DNA of 64,000 nucleotides from an uncultured Rhodobacterales bacterium. GTDB lineage: Bacteria; Pseudomonadota; Alphaproteobacteria; Rhodobacterales; Rhodobacteraceae. Shown here piece by piece: positions 34,139 to 43,061 of this stretch. Numbering within the stretch: the stretch's first letter is position 1; every line of letters begins with the position of its first letter. The stretch lies in assembly GCA_903873585.1 (NCBI GenBank), contig CAIQOV010000006.1, positions 28,302 through 92,301 of the forward strand. Reading direction: 5' to 3'. The translations under genes were made by a program, and so were the position numbers. Below the pieces are notes generated by a model. It saw only the letters and a list, made by a program, of their open reading frames with translations, was not told where the DNA came from and did not search any database.

Positions 34139-35557
34139 CTAAAACTGGAAGTACAAGAAGGGGGAAAAGCTTTGCTCGGCCATTTTCATCAGGGTCATGG
34201 TGGCAAGCAGGCTCATCATAACCGCCGGAACCACGGCGTTGACCCAGCCCAAAGCGGCACCTTGCGGTGTCAGATGGGCTGATGCAAAGCGGTTCAGGCG
34301 GGGTTCGTAGGCGGCAAAGAGGATGGCGAGGGTCAGGAAAATCAGGCTCTCGCGCGTGATTTGCAGCGCTAGGCTTGGCGGTGTGGCCCAGCCGTTCAAC
34401 CCCAGCATTCCAGCATAGATGCCGCCCGCTTGCACAGGGTCTGCGGCGCGAAACATCACCCAACCCAGCAGAACGATCAGCAGCGTCAGGCCAAGGGCTG
34501 CGGGGGTCTTGCCCGTGGCGCGGCCCGTTGCACGTTCAACCGCAAGCCAGCCGCCGTGCCACAGGCCCCACAGCACAAAGGTCATGTTGGCCCCGTGCCA
34601 CAGCCCGCCCAGCAGCATCACCAGCATCAGGTTGACATAGGTGCGCGCCTTGCCCAAGCGGTTGCCGCCCAAGGGGATATACAGATAATCGCGCAGCCAG
34701 ACCGACAGGCTGATGTGCCAGCGCCGCCAGAACTCTGTGATCGAGCGGCTGATATAGGGCGTGTCGAAATTGGGCCGAAAGTGAAAGCCGATCATCAGGC
34801 CAAGGCCGATGGCCATGTCACTATAGCCCGAAAAGTCGAAATACAGCTGCATCATATAGCCAACAGCGCCCAGCCACGACAGCGCCAGCGACGGCGTGTC
34901 AGTCCCAAAGGCCAGATTGGCCAAGGGAGCGACCGTATCGGCCAACAGCACCTTTTTGGCCAATCCGATGGCGAACAGAATGGTGCCGTCGATGAACAGC
35001 GCCAGCGAATGGGTGCGGTGGGAGAATTGGTGGGTCAGGTCTTTGAAGCGCAGGATCGGGCCTGCCACCAGTTGCGGGAAAAGGGCGATGAAAGCGGCAA
35101 AGTCGAAAAAGCGGCGCGTGGCCTCGGCGTCTTTGCGGTAGACATCGACCAGATAGCTGACCGCGTGAAAGACATAGAATGACACGCCAATCGGCAAGAT
35201 CAGCCGCCAATGCACGCCCAAGCCCGCTGCAGTGGTGCCCCATAGGGTGGCAAAGCTTTCGATGAAGAAGTTCAGATATTTGAACACGCCCAACACCGCC
35301 AAACAGCCCGTAAGCCCGATGGTCAGGTAGATGCGCGCCGCTTTTTGGCTGGTCGCCGTGCCAATGCGGCGGCCAAAGGCATAGGTCCACAACGTGGTGG
35401 CAAACAGCAAGGCAAGATAGTCGATCCGCCACCAGCCGTAAAAGGCATAAGACCCCACCAGTATCGTGACCGACCGGAACCTGACGGGGGTCAGGTAATA
35501 GACGGCCAAGAACAGCGGCAAGAACAAGAACAAGAAGGTTTCAGAGGAAAAGACCAT
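34139..35557 (-). CDS. algI: AlgI-like membrane-bound O-acyltransferase (MBOAT)
   Basis: A 472-residue polytopic inner-membrane protein beginning MVFSSETFLFLFLPLFLAVY, the hallmark AlgI start. The MBOAT catalytic histidine lies in GGLWHGANMTFVLWGLWHGG at about residues 315-335, preceded by ITEFWRRWHISLSVWLRDYL. It moves acetyl groups from a cytoplasmic donor across the membrane for the AlgJ/AlgX transferases. Its ATG overlaps the stop of the AlgG-like gene (TGATG). Length and motifs match the family fully. Confidence 0.95.
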   Translation of the reverse strand: MVFSSETFLFLFLPLFLAVYYLTPVRFRSVTILVGSYAFYGWWRIDYLALLFATTLWTYAFGRRIGTATSQKAARIYLTIGLTGCLAVLGVFKYLNFFIESFATLWGTTAAGLGVHWRLILPIGVSFYVFHAVSYLVDVYRKDAEATRRFFDFAAFIALFPQLVAGPILRFKDLTHQFSHRTHSLALFIDGTILFAIGLAKKVLLADTVAPLANLAFGTDTPSLALSWLGAVGYMMQLYFDFSGYSDMAIGLGLMIGFHFRPNFDTPYISRSITEFWRRWHISLSVWLRDYLYIPLGGNRLGKARTYVNLMLVMLLGGLWHGANMTFVLWGLWHGGWLAVERATGRATGKTPAALGLTLLIVLLGWVMFRAADPVQAGGIYAGMLGLNGWATPPSLALQITRESLIFLTLAILFAAYEPRLNRFASAHLTPQGAALGWVNAVVPAVMMSLLATMTLMKMAEQSFSPFLYFQF

Positions 35558-37017
35558 CAGTTGCTCCCTTCATCGGGGCATTGGGGGACGGGGGCGGCGA
35601 CAAGGCGCGTGGGGCCAAAGCTGCGGCGGTCTTGCAGCCAAGCGATGGTGTGCTGGGATAGGTCGCCTGCGAACAGGCGGGGCAATTGGCCCTCTAGGTC
35701 GTTGCCCGACAGGGTGAGCGCCCCTGCGGTGGCACCGCGCAAACCCTCGTGGTTGCCAGCAAGGCGGTTGCCGGTGATTTGAAGGTTGGCGTGTTCGCCC
35801 TGCGCGCGCACCAAGATTCCGGGGCCGGAATTGTCAAAAATCGCATTGCCCGCGATGGCAACTTGGCCCGTGCCCGACACCGATATGCCCGCACCTAGGC
35901 CCTGCGCTGCAAGGTTGCCCAAGACCTGCGCGCAGCCGATCTTATCAAGCTTGATGCCGCTGCTGGCTTGGCCTGCCAGAACATTGCTGAGCAGGGTGGT
36001 GGTTTGGCTGGCCTGATCGACCGAAATTCCCACAGAGCCGCTTAAGACCACATTGCCCAAAACCCGCGTTCGGGTTGATCCGCTGGTGATGCGGATAGAG
36101 GCTGTCATGGCGCTGGTCAGGAAGTTAGCCGCCACCACAGCGCTTTGGGAATGGGCGATCAGGATGCTGCCGCCTGAAACGGCATTGTCTGACACGGTGG
36201 CAGATTTGGTGCTGATCAGGGCAAGGGTTTGCACATCGTCAAACCGGCTTTGGGTGATGACGGGCGGCGTTTTGGGGCCTCGCAGGCCCGAGTTGTCAAC
36301 CGACACCCCGCCAAACCGTGGTGTGTCGCCAAAACCAAGGTGGGCAAAACTGGCATCGGTGATGGTCAGGCTGCCTTGGCCTGCCGTGAGCACAAAGGGG
36401 CGAAAGGTGGGCGCGCCAAGGTTGGCGGTTTCACTGCCGCGCACCGCTGCGCCTTGGATGTTCAGCCAGCCAAGGTTGGCCAGAAAGCTGCCCTCGGCAC
36501 GGCCTAAGATCAGACTTTCGCCTGACGCCAAGGTCAACCCCGCGTCAGGCCAGATGACAAGCGCGCGGGTCAGGGTAACACCTTGCGGGCCATTGGTGAC
36601 AAACGCCGCAGCGGCCGAGGCGGCCATCAGGCTTTGCAACTGTTTGAAGTTAACAAACCCGCCGCGCAGCAAGATCACCTGATGCGCCCCCGCCGCCTGC
36701 GCTTGGGTCAGCACAAGATGATCCTTAGCGCCGCTTTGCACGGCGATTTGCGCCAGCAGCAAGCGCATGTCGACCAACTGCACCTGTGCAGATCCCCCCA
36801 AGACAAAGGCGGCCAACGGGGCGGTGGGAAAAGCCTGAGCGGGTGAAAGCCCGACCTGTGCTTGCAACGCATGAGCACCTTGCTGCGCTTCGGCGGCACT
36901 GTGTGACAAAGACAAGGCGGCCAGCCCAGCGGCAAGATCTTGGTCTGGGGGTGTGGCCTTGGCCGCAGACAAAGCCAGCAAAACCAGCAAGGGGGCAAGG
37001 GCTGCGGCCCTAGTCAT
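35557..37017 (-). CDS. algG: AlgG-like right-handed beta-helix protein lacking the DPHD motif
   Basis: A 486-residue exported protein (signal peptide to KAT near residue 26). Residues about 150-440 are short beta-helix rungs (VTNGPQGVTL, LTLASGESLILGRAEGSF, ITGNRLAGNHEGL). The layout, an N-terminal cap with IVLLRGG-like LRGGFVNFKQLQSLM then parabolic rungs, matches the mannuronan C5-epimerase AlgG. The catalytic DPHD motif of AlgG is not found anywhere in the chain. It may be an inactive polymer guard or use other residues. Its ATG overlaps the end of the algA-type gene. Confidence 0.72.
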   Translation of the reverse strand: MTRAAALAPLLVLLALSAAKATPPDQDLAAGLAALSLSHSAAEAQQGAHALQAQVGLSPAQAFPTAPLAAFVLGGSAQVQLVDMRLLLAQIAVQSGAKDHLVLTQAQAAGAHQVILLRGGFVNFKQLQSLMAASAAAAFVTNGPQGVTLTRALVIWPDAGLTLASGESLILGRAEGSFLANLGWLNIQGAAVRGSETANLGAPTFRPFVLTAGQGSLTITDASFAHLGFGDTPRFGGVSVDNSGLRGPKTPPVITQSRFDDVQTLALISTKSATVSDNAVSGGSILIAHSQSAVVAANFLTSAMTASIRITSGSTRTRVLGNVVLSGSVGISVDQASQTTTLLSNVLAGQASSGIKLDKIGCAQVLGNLAAQGLGAGISVSGTGQVAIAGNAIFDNSGPGILVRAQGEHANLQITGNRLAGNHEGLRGATAGALTLSGNDLEGQLPRLFAGDLSQHTIAWLQDRRSFGPTRLVAAPVPQCPDEGSN

Positions 37018-38413
37018 GATGCACGACATCACGGGATTTACCGAGCTGTCCGGTCGACAGCAACAAAGCTTGCAGATCGACGGCTTGGGTATTGGTCAGG
37101 CTGACTTGGGTGTCTTTGTCGATGGCCAGCATGGCCCCCATCCCGATCGACTGGCTGGGCTGGGCGTGATCTTCAAGATAGCTGCCCTCGCCTGCGACGA
37201 CCGACAAAAAGCTGGCCCCCACGCCGTGCCCGTTGATCTGGGCGGTAGAGCCGGGGCGCACGGTGAGCATTTCTAGCTTGTAGCCGGTTTGGGAAATCAG
37301 GTCTTCAACCCCGCCCCATGGCTTGGTCGCATAGGCGTGGCTGACAACCTCGGGGCGGTTTTTGGATTTAAGCGCCTCGACCACTTGTTTGACCTTTTGG
37401 GCATGGGCTTTGTTGGTGACAAGCAAAGCGTCTTTGGTATCGACGACGATGACGTCATCCAGCCCCACAACCACCACCAAACGCCCATCCGAACGGATCA
37501 GCGAATTGGTCGTGTCCATCGCCATAACATCGCCCGAAGTCACGTTGCCCGTGTCGGATTTGGCGCTGACGTCATAGACAGCAGCCCAAGCGCCGATGTC
37601 GTCCCATTGCACCGTGATGGGCGCGAGGCACACGGCTTTTGAGTGTTCAAACACGCTGCGCTCTGTCGGCTCGTTGCGGGCCTTGCGAAACGAGGCAAGG
37701 TCGAGCGTGATGCCATGCGCCCCGCGCGTGGCCCCAAGCACAGAGGCCAGCACGGCGGCATAGGTGTCAGGCTCCAACCGCTTGAACTCTGCCGCGATCA
37801 TTGCCGCACTGAACAGGCTGATCCCCGAGGCCCAATACGACTTTCCGCCGTCGATCAGCCCTTGGGCCACCTGCGCTTCGGGCTTTTCGACAAAGCTCGA
37901 CACATGGTGCAGACCGCGGTGAAAGCCCATATCCCCGCCGTCGATGATGTAGCCATAGCCGGTTTCGGCATAGGCGGGCTTAATGCCAAAGGTGACGATC
38001 AGCCCATCGGCTGCGGCATCGGCCATCGACAGAATGGTTGTGTTCAAATCGCCCAGAATGATGTGATCGGCGGGCAAGACCAAAAGCAGGGCGGCAGGGT
38101 CGCTTTGCAGCACGTTCAGCGCTGCGGCCAGAACGGCGGGGCCGGTGTTGCGGCCAACAGGCTCGCCGATAATCTGCCCGCCGCATTGAATTTCGCCCAG
38201 TTGCTGGTGAACCAGATCGGTGTGGCCTTGGTTGGTCACAACGATCGGGTCATGAAACTGCGGGCCACGGTGGCGCTGCACGGTGGTTTGAAAATAGGTC
38301 ATGCTGCCCCGGCCACTGACGGGCTGAAACTGCTTGGGCTGGTCGATGCGTGACATCGGCCACAACCGCGAGCCCATGCCGCCACACAGAATAAGGGGAT
38401 AAATCATGTGCAT
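37010..38413 (-). CDS. algA: AlgA-like mannose-1-phosphate guanylyltransferase with degenerate isomerase domain
   Basis: A 467-residue enzyme making GDP-mannose. The nucleotidyltransferase motif is LCGGMGSRLWPMSR at residues 9-22, with VSSFVEKPEA near 170 and the WDDIGAW region near 270. The C-terminal domain (from about 370, KPWGGVEDLISQTGYKLE) corresponds to the type II phosphomannose isomerase cupin. The metal site usually written QMHHHRAEHW reads QINGHGVGAS, and the later His is also gone. It is thus probably a guanylyltransferase only, and mannose-6-phosphate must come from another isomerase. The start is ATG 38413, after GGAGAGTTGTGAC. Confidence 0.88.
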   Translation of the reverse strand: MHMIYPLILCGGMGSRLWPMSRIDQPKQFQPVSGRGSMTYFQTTVQRHRGPQFHDPIVVTNQGHTDLVHQQLGEIQCGGQIIGEPVGRNTGPAVLAAALNVLQSDPAALLLVLPADHIILGDLNTTILSMADAAADGLIVTFGIKPAYAETGYGYIIDGGDMGFHRGLHHVSSFVEKPEAQVAQGLIDGGKSYWASGISLFSAAMIAAEFKRLEPDTYAAVLASVLGATRGAHGITLDLASFRKARNEPTERSVFEHSKAVCLAPITVQWDDIGAWAAVYDVSAKSDTGNVTSGDVMAMDTTNSLIRSDGRLVVVVGLDDVIVVDTKDALLVTNKAHAQKVKQVVEALKSKNRPEVVSHAYATKPWGGVEDLISQTGYKLEMLTVRPGSTAQINGHGVGASFLSVVAGEGSYLEDHAQPSQSIGMGAMLAIDKDTQVSLTNTQAVDLQALLLSTGQLGKSRDVVHHD

Positions 38414-38414
38414 G

Positions 38415-39491
38415 TCACAACTCTCCTGAAACGTGGTTGAACCAGCGACTGACCGTCGCGATAAAGGCCCCGAGCCATCCGCTTTCGCGGATCAGGCGCA
38501 CCCGAACGGGTTGACCCAACAGGGCAGGGGCCAAGGTGGTGGCGGGGATCAGTGCGGTGGGTTGGCCCGCAGATTGGCTGACCGTTTGGCCCGCGTTCGG
38601 GCCAACAGTTGCACCGACGGTGGACCCGTCGGGCAGGGTCAGTTCCAGCCTGTCGCCAAGCGCCACGTCAAAGGCCAGATCGGGGGGGATATTTGCCAGC
38701 ACCACGGCGGGCGCGTTTGGCGTTGCCAGCTGCAAGATTGGCTCGCCCGCCAAAACGGTAGACCCGACCCGCAGGCCAAGGCTGCTTGCCGCACAATCAC
38801 ACGGCATGGTGACGCTAAGGACATCGCCATTCGAGGTGGTGATGGCCAGCGCCACTTGGCCCATCGGCGCTTGCGTATCCAAAAAGCCGATCTGGCCGCT
38901 GGCGGTGGCGCGCAACGTCTCGCCCTGAAGGGTGACGATGCCGAGGTCGGGCAGCAGATGCACATAGCTGCGCTGGTAGATCAGCGCTGCGGCCACGCCG
39001 ATCAGTGCCACGGTCAGCACAGCCAGCGCTGCGCCTTGCACATAGCTGCGCCCCACGCGCGCCGATTTGAGCTTGGCAGGTTTGGGCGGCGTGGTGCCTG
39101 CCACGGCGATGATCTGGCCCAACGACACCAGATCGCGCCCAATATAGGCGTTCAGGATGTGGCGCAGTTGCGGCAGATGCGGACCGGAAGGTTGCACGAA
39201 ATCCAGATCAATGCCGCCCTTACCCCCTTGCGCATCGCGCACGCGGGCCAGCGCCTCTAGCGTGACGCAAAAGCCGCTAAAGTCGAAGACCAGCTTGACA
39301 AGGCGCGGCACGGCAAGGGCCTGTGCCCCCATCAGCCCCACAACATGGGCCCGCACCAAGGACAGGCCTTGGCCGCGAAATTGTCGCCCATCAATCAGGG
39401 CGGTAAAGGGCAAGTCGACAACGGCATGATCATTGCCCTCGGCAAGCGAGGCGATCGGTGCAGCGTCCAAAACGATCGGTGCAGGGTCCAT
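38415..39491 (-). CDS. alg44: Alg44-like co-polymerase (PilZ-like, one span, HlyD-like periplasmic part)
   Basis: A 358-residue protein: a cytoplasmic N-terminal PilZ-like domain (about residues 15-115), one span (about 150-170, GAALAVLTVALIGVAAALIY) and a periplasmic lipoyl/barrel domain (ATASGQIGFLDTQAP; GLRVGSTVLAGEPILQL). This is the order of Alg44, the c-di-GMP receptor of the alginate polymerase. The RxxxR motif is absent (NDHAVVDLPF in its place) and the [DN]xSxxG motif is weak (GQGLSLVRAHVVG). Control by c-di-GMP is therefore doubtful. It lies between alg8 and algA, as expected for a partner of Alg8. Confidence 0.82.
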   Translation of the reverse strand: MDPAPIVLDAAPIASLAEGNDHAVVDLPFTALIDGRQFRGQGLSLVRAHVVGLMGAQALAVPRLVKLVFDFSGFCVTLEALARVRDAQGGKGGIDLDFVQPSGPHLPQLRHILNAYIGRDLVSLGQIIAVAGTTPPKPAKLKSARVGRSYVQGAALAVLTVALIGVAAALIYQRSYVHLLPDLGIVTLQGETLRATASGQIGFLDTQAPMGQVALAITTSNGDVLSVTMPCDCAASSLGLRVGSTVLAGEPILQLATPNAPAVVLANIPPDLAFDVALGDRLELTLPDGSTVGATVGPNAGQTVSQSAGQPTALIPATTLAPALLGQPVRVRLIRESGWLGAFIATVSRWFNHVSGEL

Positions 39492-39512
39492 GAGAGATGC
39501 CTTTCTAAACGC

Positions 39513-40967
39513 TCAAAGCAGGCCAGAGATGATCGTGACACTCAGCGTAAGCCAGCCAAGCGTCAGGACATGGATGAAGGTCGATACAAGGTCTGACAGG
39601 GTGGCAGCGCGCGGCGTGCCGCTGCTTTGCCGTGTCCAGCGTTGCCGGTCCAAGCGGAACAGAACAAAGCTTTTGACCGCCGCGCCCATGATCTGACCGA
39701 AGTACAAAAGAAACGGGTAGCGGATCGGAAAGGCCGTGCCGCGAAACAGCGACAGGGCAAGGCAAAAGGCATAGCGCGTGACCATCACCCAAGCGAGGTA
39801 GACAACCAAAATGCCCGGCCCGACCAAAACGGCCGTCAGCGCAACACCCAAGGGACCGGCAAGGGTGGTCCAGATGGTCAGGCGCTGATCTAACAGCGAC
39901 CACCACGTAAACAGCCCGATCCGCGACGCGGGCAGCGCCAAAGCGCGTCCGTTGGTGCGCATCATGTTGCCATACCAACGCACCATCAGCGTGGTGGCCG
40001 AGCCGACAAACGAAGGGGTCGGCTGACGCTCCATCGACAAGGTGCGCACATCGGGCAAATACAGCATCCGGTAGCCCGATTTGAGCAGCCAAAACCAAGT
40101 CGACTTGTCGTCGCCGGTCAAAAAGTTCACCCGCCCCAGCCGCCAATGATCAAGGTGGTCGCTGTGAACTTGGGCTATGAAGCGCGGGTCGGTTGCCAGA
40201 TCGGCGCGAAACACCGACATCCGGCCCGTCAGGGTCAACACCCGCCCCGCCAGCGCCATCGACGACATCAGCACATGGCGCTGGGTGAATCGCAGATCGA
40301 ACCAGTCGGCAAAGGCGGGGGCATCGGGGATCTCGGCCTGTTCGTCAGTGGTCAGCGCCCCCACGCGGGTGTCGCAAAACCATGGAGCGGATTGCGCCAC
40401 GATGTCATCAGGCACGCAGCTGTCGCCATCGACAAAGATCACAATGTCGCGCCATGACGGGGCCTGCGCTGCAATCACGCGCAAGCCTTTGGCCAAAGCA
40501 TCGCGCTTGCCGGTGCCTGCGATCTGGTCGACCAACAGTGTCACCCCCGACATATCGGCCCGCATCTGCGCAAAGATCGTGCGGATCAGGCGGGCATCCG
40601 CCCCCTCGACCACCGAGGCGACAACACTCGCCCCGCAGGCAGAGTTTGCTGCCGCAGCGAAGATAGATTGGTAGACGCGGGTCGAAACCTCTGGCTCGAT
40701 CTTGAAGCTTGTTACCAGAAAGAAAGAGCGCGGCGGGGTGAGGCGCGCGGCGTGCAGGGCCATGACCTTGCGCTTCATCGCCGGAAAGGCGACGCGCTGG
40801 TACCAAATCGCGCGCACAAAATTGGTGCCGGCCCAAGTGTAGCGCCAAAGCCCCACCGCCCCCAGCGCAAACAGCGTGTCATGCGTGTGCGAAAGCGCGC
40901 CCTGCGGGATGGCCAGTGCGACCAGAACCAGCACCGTTAGATAAAGGGTGTGCCCAAGGATCTGCAT
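39513..40967 (-). CDS. alg8: Alg8-like glycosyltransferase (mannuronan polymerase catalytic subunit)
   Basis: A 484-residue inner-membrane GT2 enzyme with two N-terminal spans, a cytoplasmic catalytic domain and about four C-terminal spans. GT2 motifs are visible: FVDGDSCVPDD near residue 180, TGDDKSTW near 285, and VRWYGNMMR (the QxxRW equivalent) near 333. It would polymerise GDP-mannuronate while threading the chain outward with Alg44. ATG 40967 lies one base after the stop of algD (TAAGATG), so the two are coupled. Longer in-frame starts to 41006 overlap algD and were rejected. Confidence 0.9.
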   Translation of the reverse strand: MQILGHTLYLTVLVLVALAIPQGALSHTHDTLFALGAVGLWRYTWAGTNFVRAIWYQRVAFPAMKRKVMALHAARLTPPRSFFLVTSFKIEPEVSTRVYQSIFAAAANSACGASVVASVVEGADARLIRTIFAQMRADMSGVTLLVDQIAGTGKRDALAKGLRVIAAQAPSWRDIVIFVDGDSCVPDDIVAQSAPWFCDTRVGALTTDEQAEIPDAPAFADWFDLRFTQRHVLMSSMALAGRVLTLTGRMSVFRADLATDPRFIAQVHSDHLDHWRLGRVNFLTGDDKSTWFWLLKSGYRMLYLPDVRTLSMERQPTPSFVGSATTLMVRWYGNMMRTNGRALALPASRIGLFTWWSLLDQRLTIWTTLAGPLGVALTAVLVGPGILVVYLAWVMVTRYAFCLALSLFRGTAFPIRYPFLLYFGQIMGAAVKSFVLFRLDRQRWTRQSSGTPRAATLSDLVSTFIHVLTLGWLTLSVTIISGLL

Positions 40968-40968
40968 C

Positions 40969-42288
40969 TTACCAGCAAATGCCCTGATAGGTGCCATGCG
41001 ACACAATGCCCGCCTGCAACCGCGTCAGATCAACCATCGGCTGGCCTTGCATGGCACGCGCCAAGGGGGCTGCCGCATCGGCATAGCTGTTGCCCACCAA
41101 GATGACGCCAGCCTTGTCGATCAGCGCTTCGATGGTGGGAACCATACGCGCGCGCAGATCTGGCACCACCTCATTGCCGCGACCCGAGGCGTCTGCGTCG
41201 AGCGTGTGGGCAATGCTGACATTGGGGTCATAGACCTGCACATCCAGCCCTTGCGCGATCAGCCGCGCCGCAAGTTCAGCCAAGGGGCTTTCGCGCAGAT
41301 CATCGGTGCCGGGCTTGAAGCTGATACCCACCAACCCGACCGAGGTTTCGCCCGTGTCTGTCACCATCTTGGCGGCGCGGGCGATCTGGTCTTCGTTGGC
41401 TTGCAACACCGCCCCCATCAGCGGGGCCGCCACATCCTTAGCGCGGGCGAGTTGGCGCAGGGCGCGCACATCCTTGGGCAGGCACGACCCGCCAAAGGCA
41501 AAGCCCGGTCGCATGAAGTGTGACGAGATGTTCACCTTATCATCGCTGCACAACAGCCCCATCACCAACTGGCCATCCAGCCCGCACGCCTTGGCGATGT
41601 TGCCGATTTCATTGGCAAAGGTCACTTTGACAGCCCGCCACGCATTCGAGGTGTATTTGACCATTTCCGCCGTGCGCAAATCGACCTGATGCGAGATGCA
41701 GGGCATATCGCGGTTCAACAGGGTCAGCAGGGCAAAGGTCGGTTGATCAAGTGCGCCAAACACGATCAGGCCGGGGTCGTAGTAATCGGCAATCGCGGTG
41801 CTTTCGCGCAGGAATTCGGGGTAATAGCCCACGCCAAAATCAACCCCGGCCTTCTTGCCAGAGGCCGCTTCCAGCAGCGGGATGCAGACACTTTCCATCG
41901 TGCCCGGCACAATGGTTGACCGGATGATGACCGAATGGAACGTGGTCTTGGCCGCAATGGCCCGACCGATGATGCTGCAAACCTCTGACACATAGGCCAG
42001 CCCGACCGATCCGTCGCGGTTGCTGGGCGTGCCAACGCAGACATAGCTGGCATCGGTGTCGCGCACGGCGGTATCGGCATCAAGCGTTGCGGTCAAAGTG
42101 CTGGATGCAACCGCAGCATTTATCAAAGGCGCTAGCCCATTTTCCACGATGGGCGACTGGCCCGCGTTAATCATCGCGACCCGATCAGCGACAATATCAA
42201 CCGCAATAACCTTATGCCCATCCTGCGCCAGACAAGCGGCCGAGACGACGCCGACATATCCGATCCCGAACACTGAAATTTTAGCCAT
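40969..42288 (-). CDS. algD: GDP-mannose 6-dehydrogenase
   Basis: A 439-residue NAD-dependent enzyme oxidising GDP-mannose twice to GDP-mannuronate, the committed alginate step. N-terminal Rossmann motif SVFGIGYVGVVSAACLAQDG, EFLRESTAIADY, the catalytic cysteine in FGGSCLPKDVRALR near residue 265, and a C-terminal second Rossmann domain (VGLVGISFKPGTDDLRESPL). ATG 42288 has GGTGGAGCAGCGCAA in front; the upstream in-frame start at 42318 was rejected. First gene of the operon, facing the 0.77-kb regulatory region. All key residues present. Confidence 0.93.
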   Translation of the reverse strand: MAKISVFGIGYVGVVSAACLAQDGHKVIAVDIVADRVAMINAGQSPIVENGLAPLINAAVASSTLTATLDADTAVRDTDASYVCVGTPSNRDGSVGLAYVSEVCSIIGRAIAAKTTFHSVIIRSTIVPGTMESVCIPLLEAASGKKAGVDFGVGYYPEFLRESTAIADYYDPGLIVFGALDQPTFALLTLLNRDMPCISHQVDLRTAEMVKYTSNAWRAVKVTFANEIGNIAKACGLDGQLVMGLLCSDDKVNISSHFMRPGFAFGGSCLPKDVRALRQLARAKDVAAPLMGAVLQANEDQIARAAKMVTDTGETSVGLVGISFKPGTDDLRESPLAELAARLIAQGLDVQVYDPNVSIAHTLDADASGRGNEVVPDLRARMVPTIEALIDKAGVILVGNSYADAAAPLARAMQGQPMVDLTRLQAGIVSHGTYQGICW

Positions 42289-43061
42289 TTGCGCTGCTCC
42301 ACCTTGATTTATATACACATTTTCCCAAGCCCCAGCGGGGCAAGGCCCTGTCCTTTGGGTGGGCGCAAACCTTTCTTGATCACCATCAGCGATGGGGGTG
42401 TGCTGCCTTGGTGGGCAGTCACGGCATTTGGATCAAAAGGCTTGGCAGCCAGAGGACGAACCTGAGCTCATCAAGGTTAACTTTGGGTCATTATGCAGGT
42501 GCAGAAACTAATCTATGTGAGGATATCTAAATCTCTTATCCTCAAAAGGGGTGATAAGTTCAATCTAAAGGCGATTTTGCAATCTTATGGATAGGACGAT
42601 GAGGCGTGACGCGGGGAAAGTGCCAAGCCGATTCGCCTCGACCGCCCTTTTCCTAGGCCATCCGTTCCGGTCGCGTGTCGTTGCCGCCTTGGATGGTGCA
42701 AATATGGCCCAGCAGCGCTTGAAGGCGTGGCCATCGCTGGGTGGATCTGGGGGATAAGCCCCAATTCAGGTGCATTTGCAGGGCTTACACCCTCAACCGA
42801 CCCGATAGATGGCGCGGTTTTGACCTTGTCGCAGACTTTCGAATCTAAGGAGCAAAATGGCAGTAATAGTTTACCCAAAAATTGATTTTTGCGCGCGCAA
42901 AAAAACAACCATAGGGTGAAACCGTGCGCGGTTAACCGCCCAAGCCCAACCGTTTGGGCGGCTTTTCGTCGGAAGAAAAATGCCTGCTGGCTTTGGCTTG
43001 CCTTTCAGGTTTTTTGAACACGCATCCACGTTCGCATAATCCACCACACAAGGGGCGTATC
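42289..43061. promoter_or_regulatory. Divergent regulatory region between algD and the RTX beta-helix gene
   Basis: No gene is convincing in 773 bp, which are AT-richer than the flanks around 42420-42600. Visible elements: inverted repeat CTTATC (12 bp) GATAAG at 42535-42558; a perfect 18-bp palindrome TTTTTGCGCGCGCAAAAA at 42886-42903; a hairpin CCGCCCAA/TTGGGCGG at 42936-42961 followed by CTTTTC, which could be a leader terminator for the plus-strand gene. Two divergent promoters must lie here. Confidence 0.6.

Noticed and set aside
42416..42440. Possible sigma-54 promoter (GG...GC pairs) upstream of algD
   Set aside because: The spacing between GG and GC does not fit -24/-12 elements.
42585..42908. 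Minus-strand 107-codon frame in the algD upstream region
   Set aside because: No domain, no ribosome site, and it crosses the palindrome region; composition looks non-coding.
42954..43061. In-frame upstream extension of the RTX gene
   Set aside because: It starts inside a hairpin, has poor residues for this family and lacks a ribosome site; ATG 43062 has AAGGGGCG in front.
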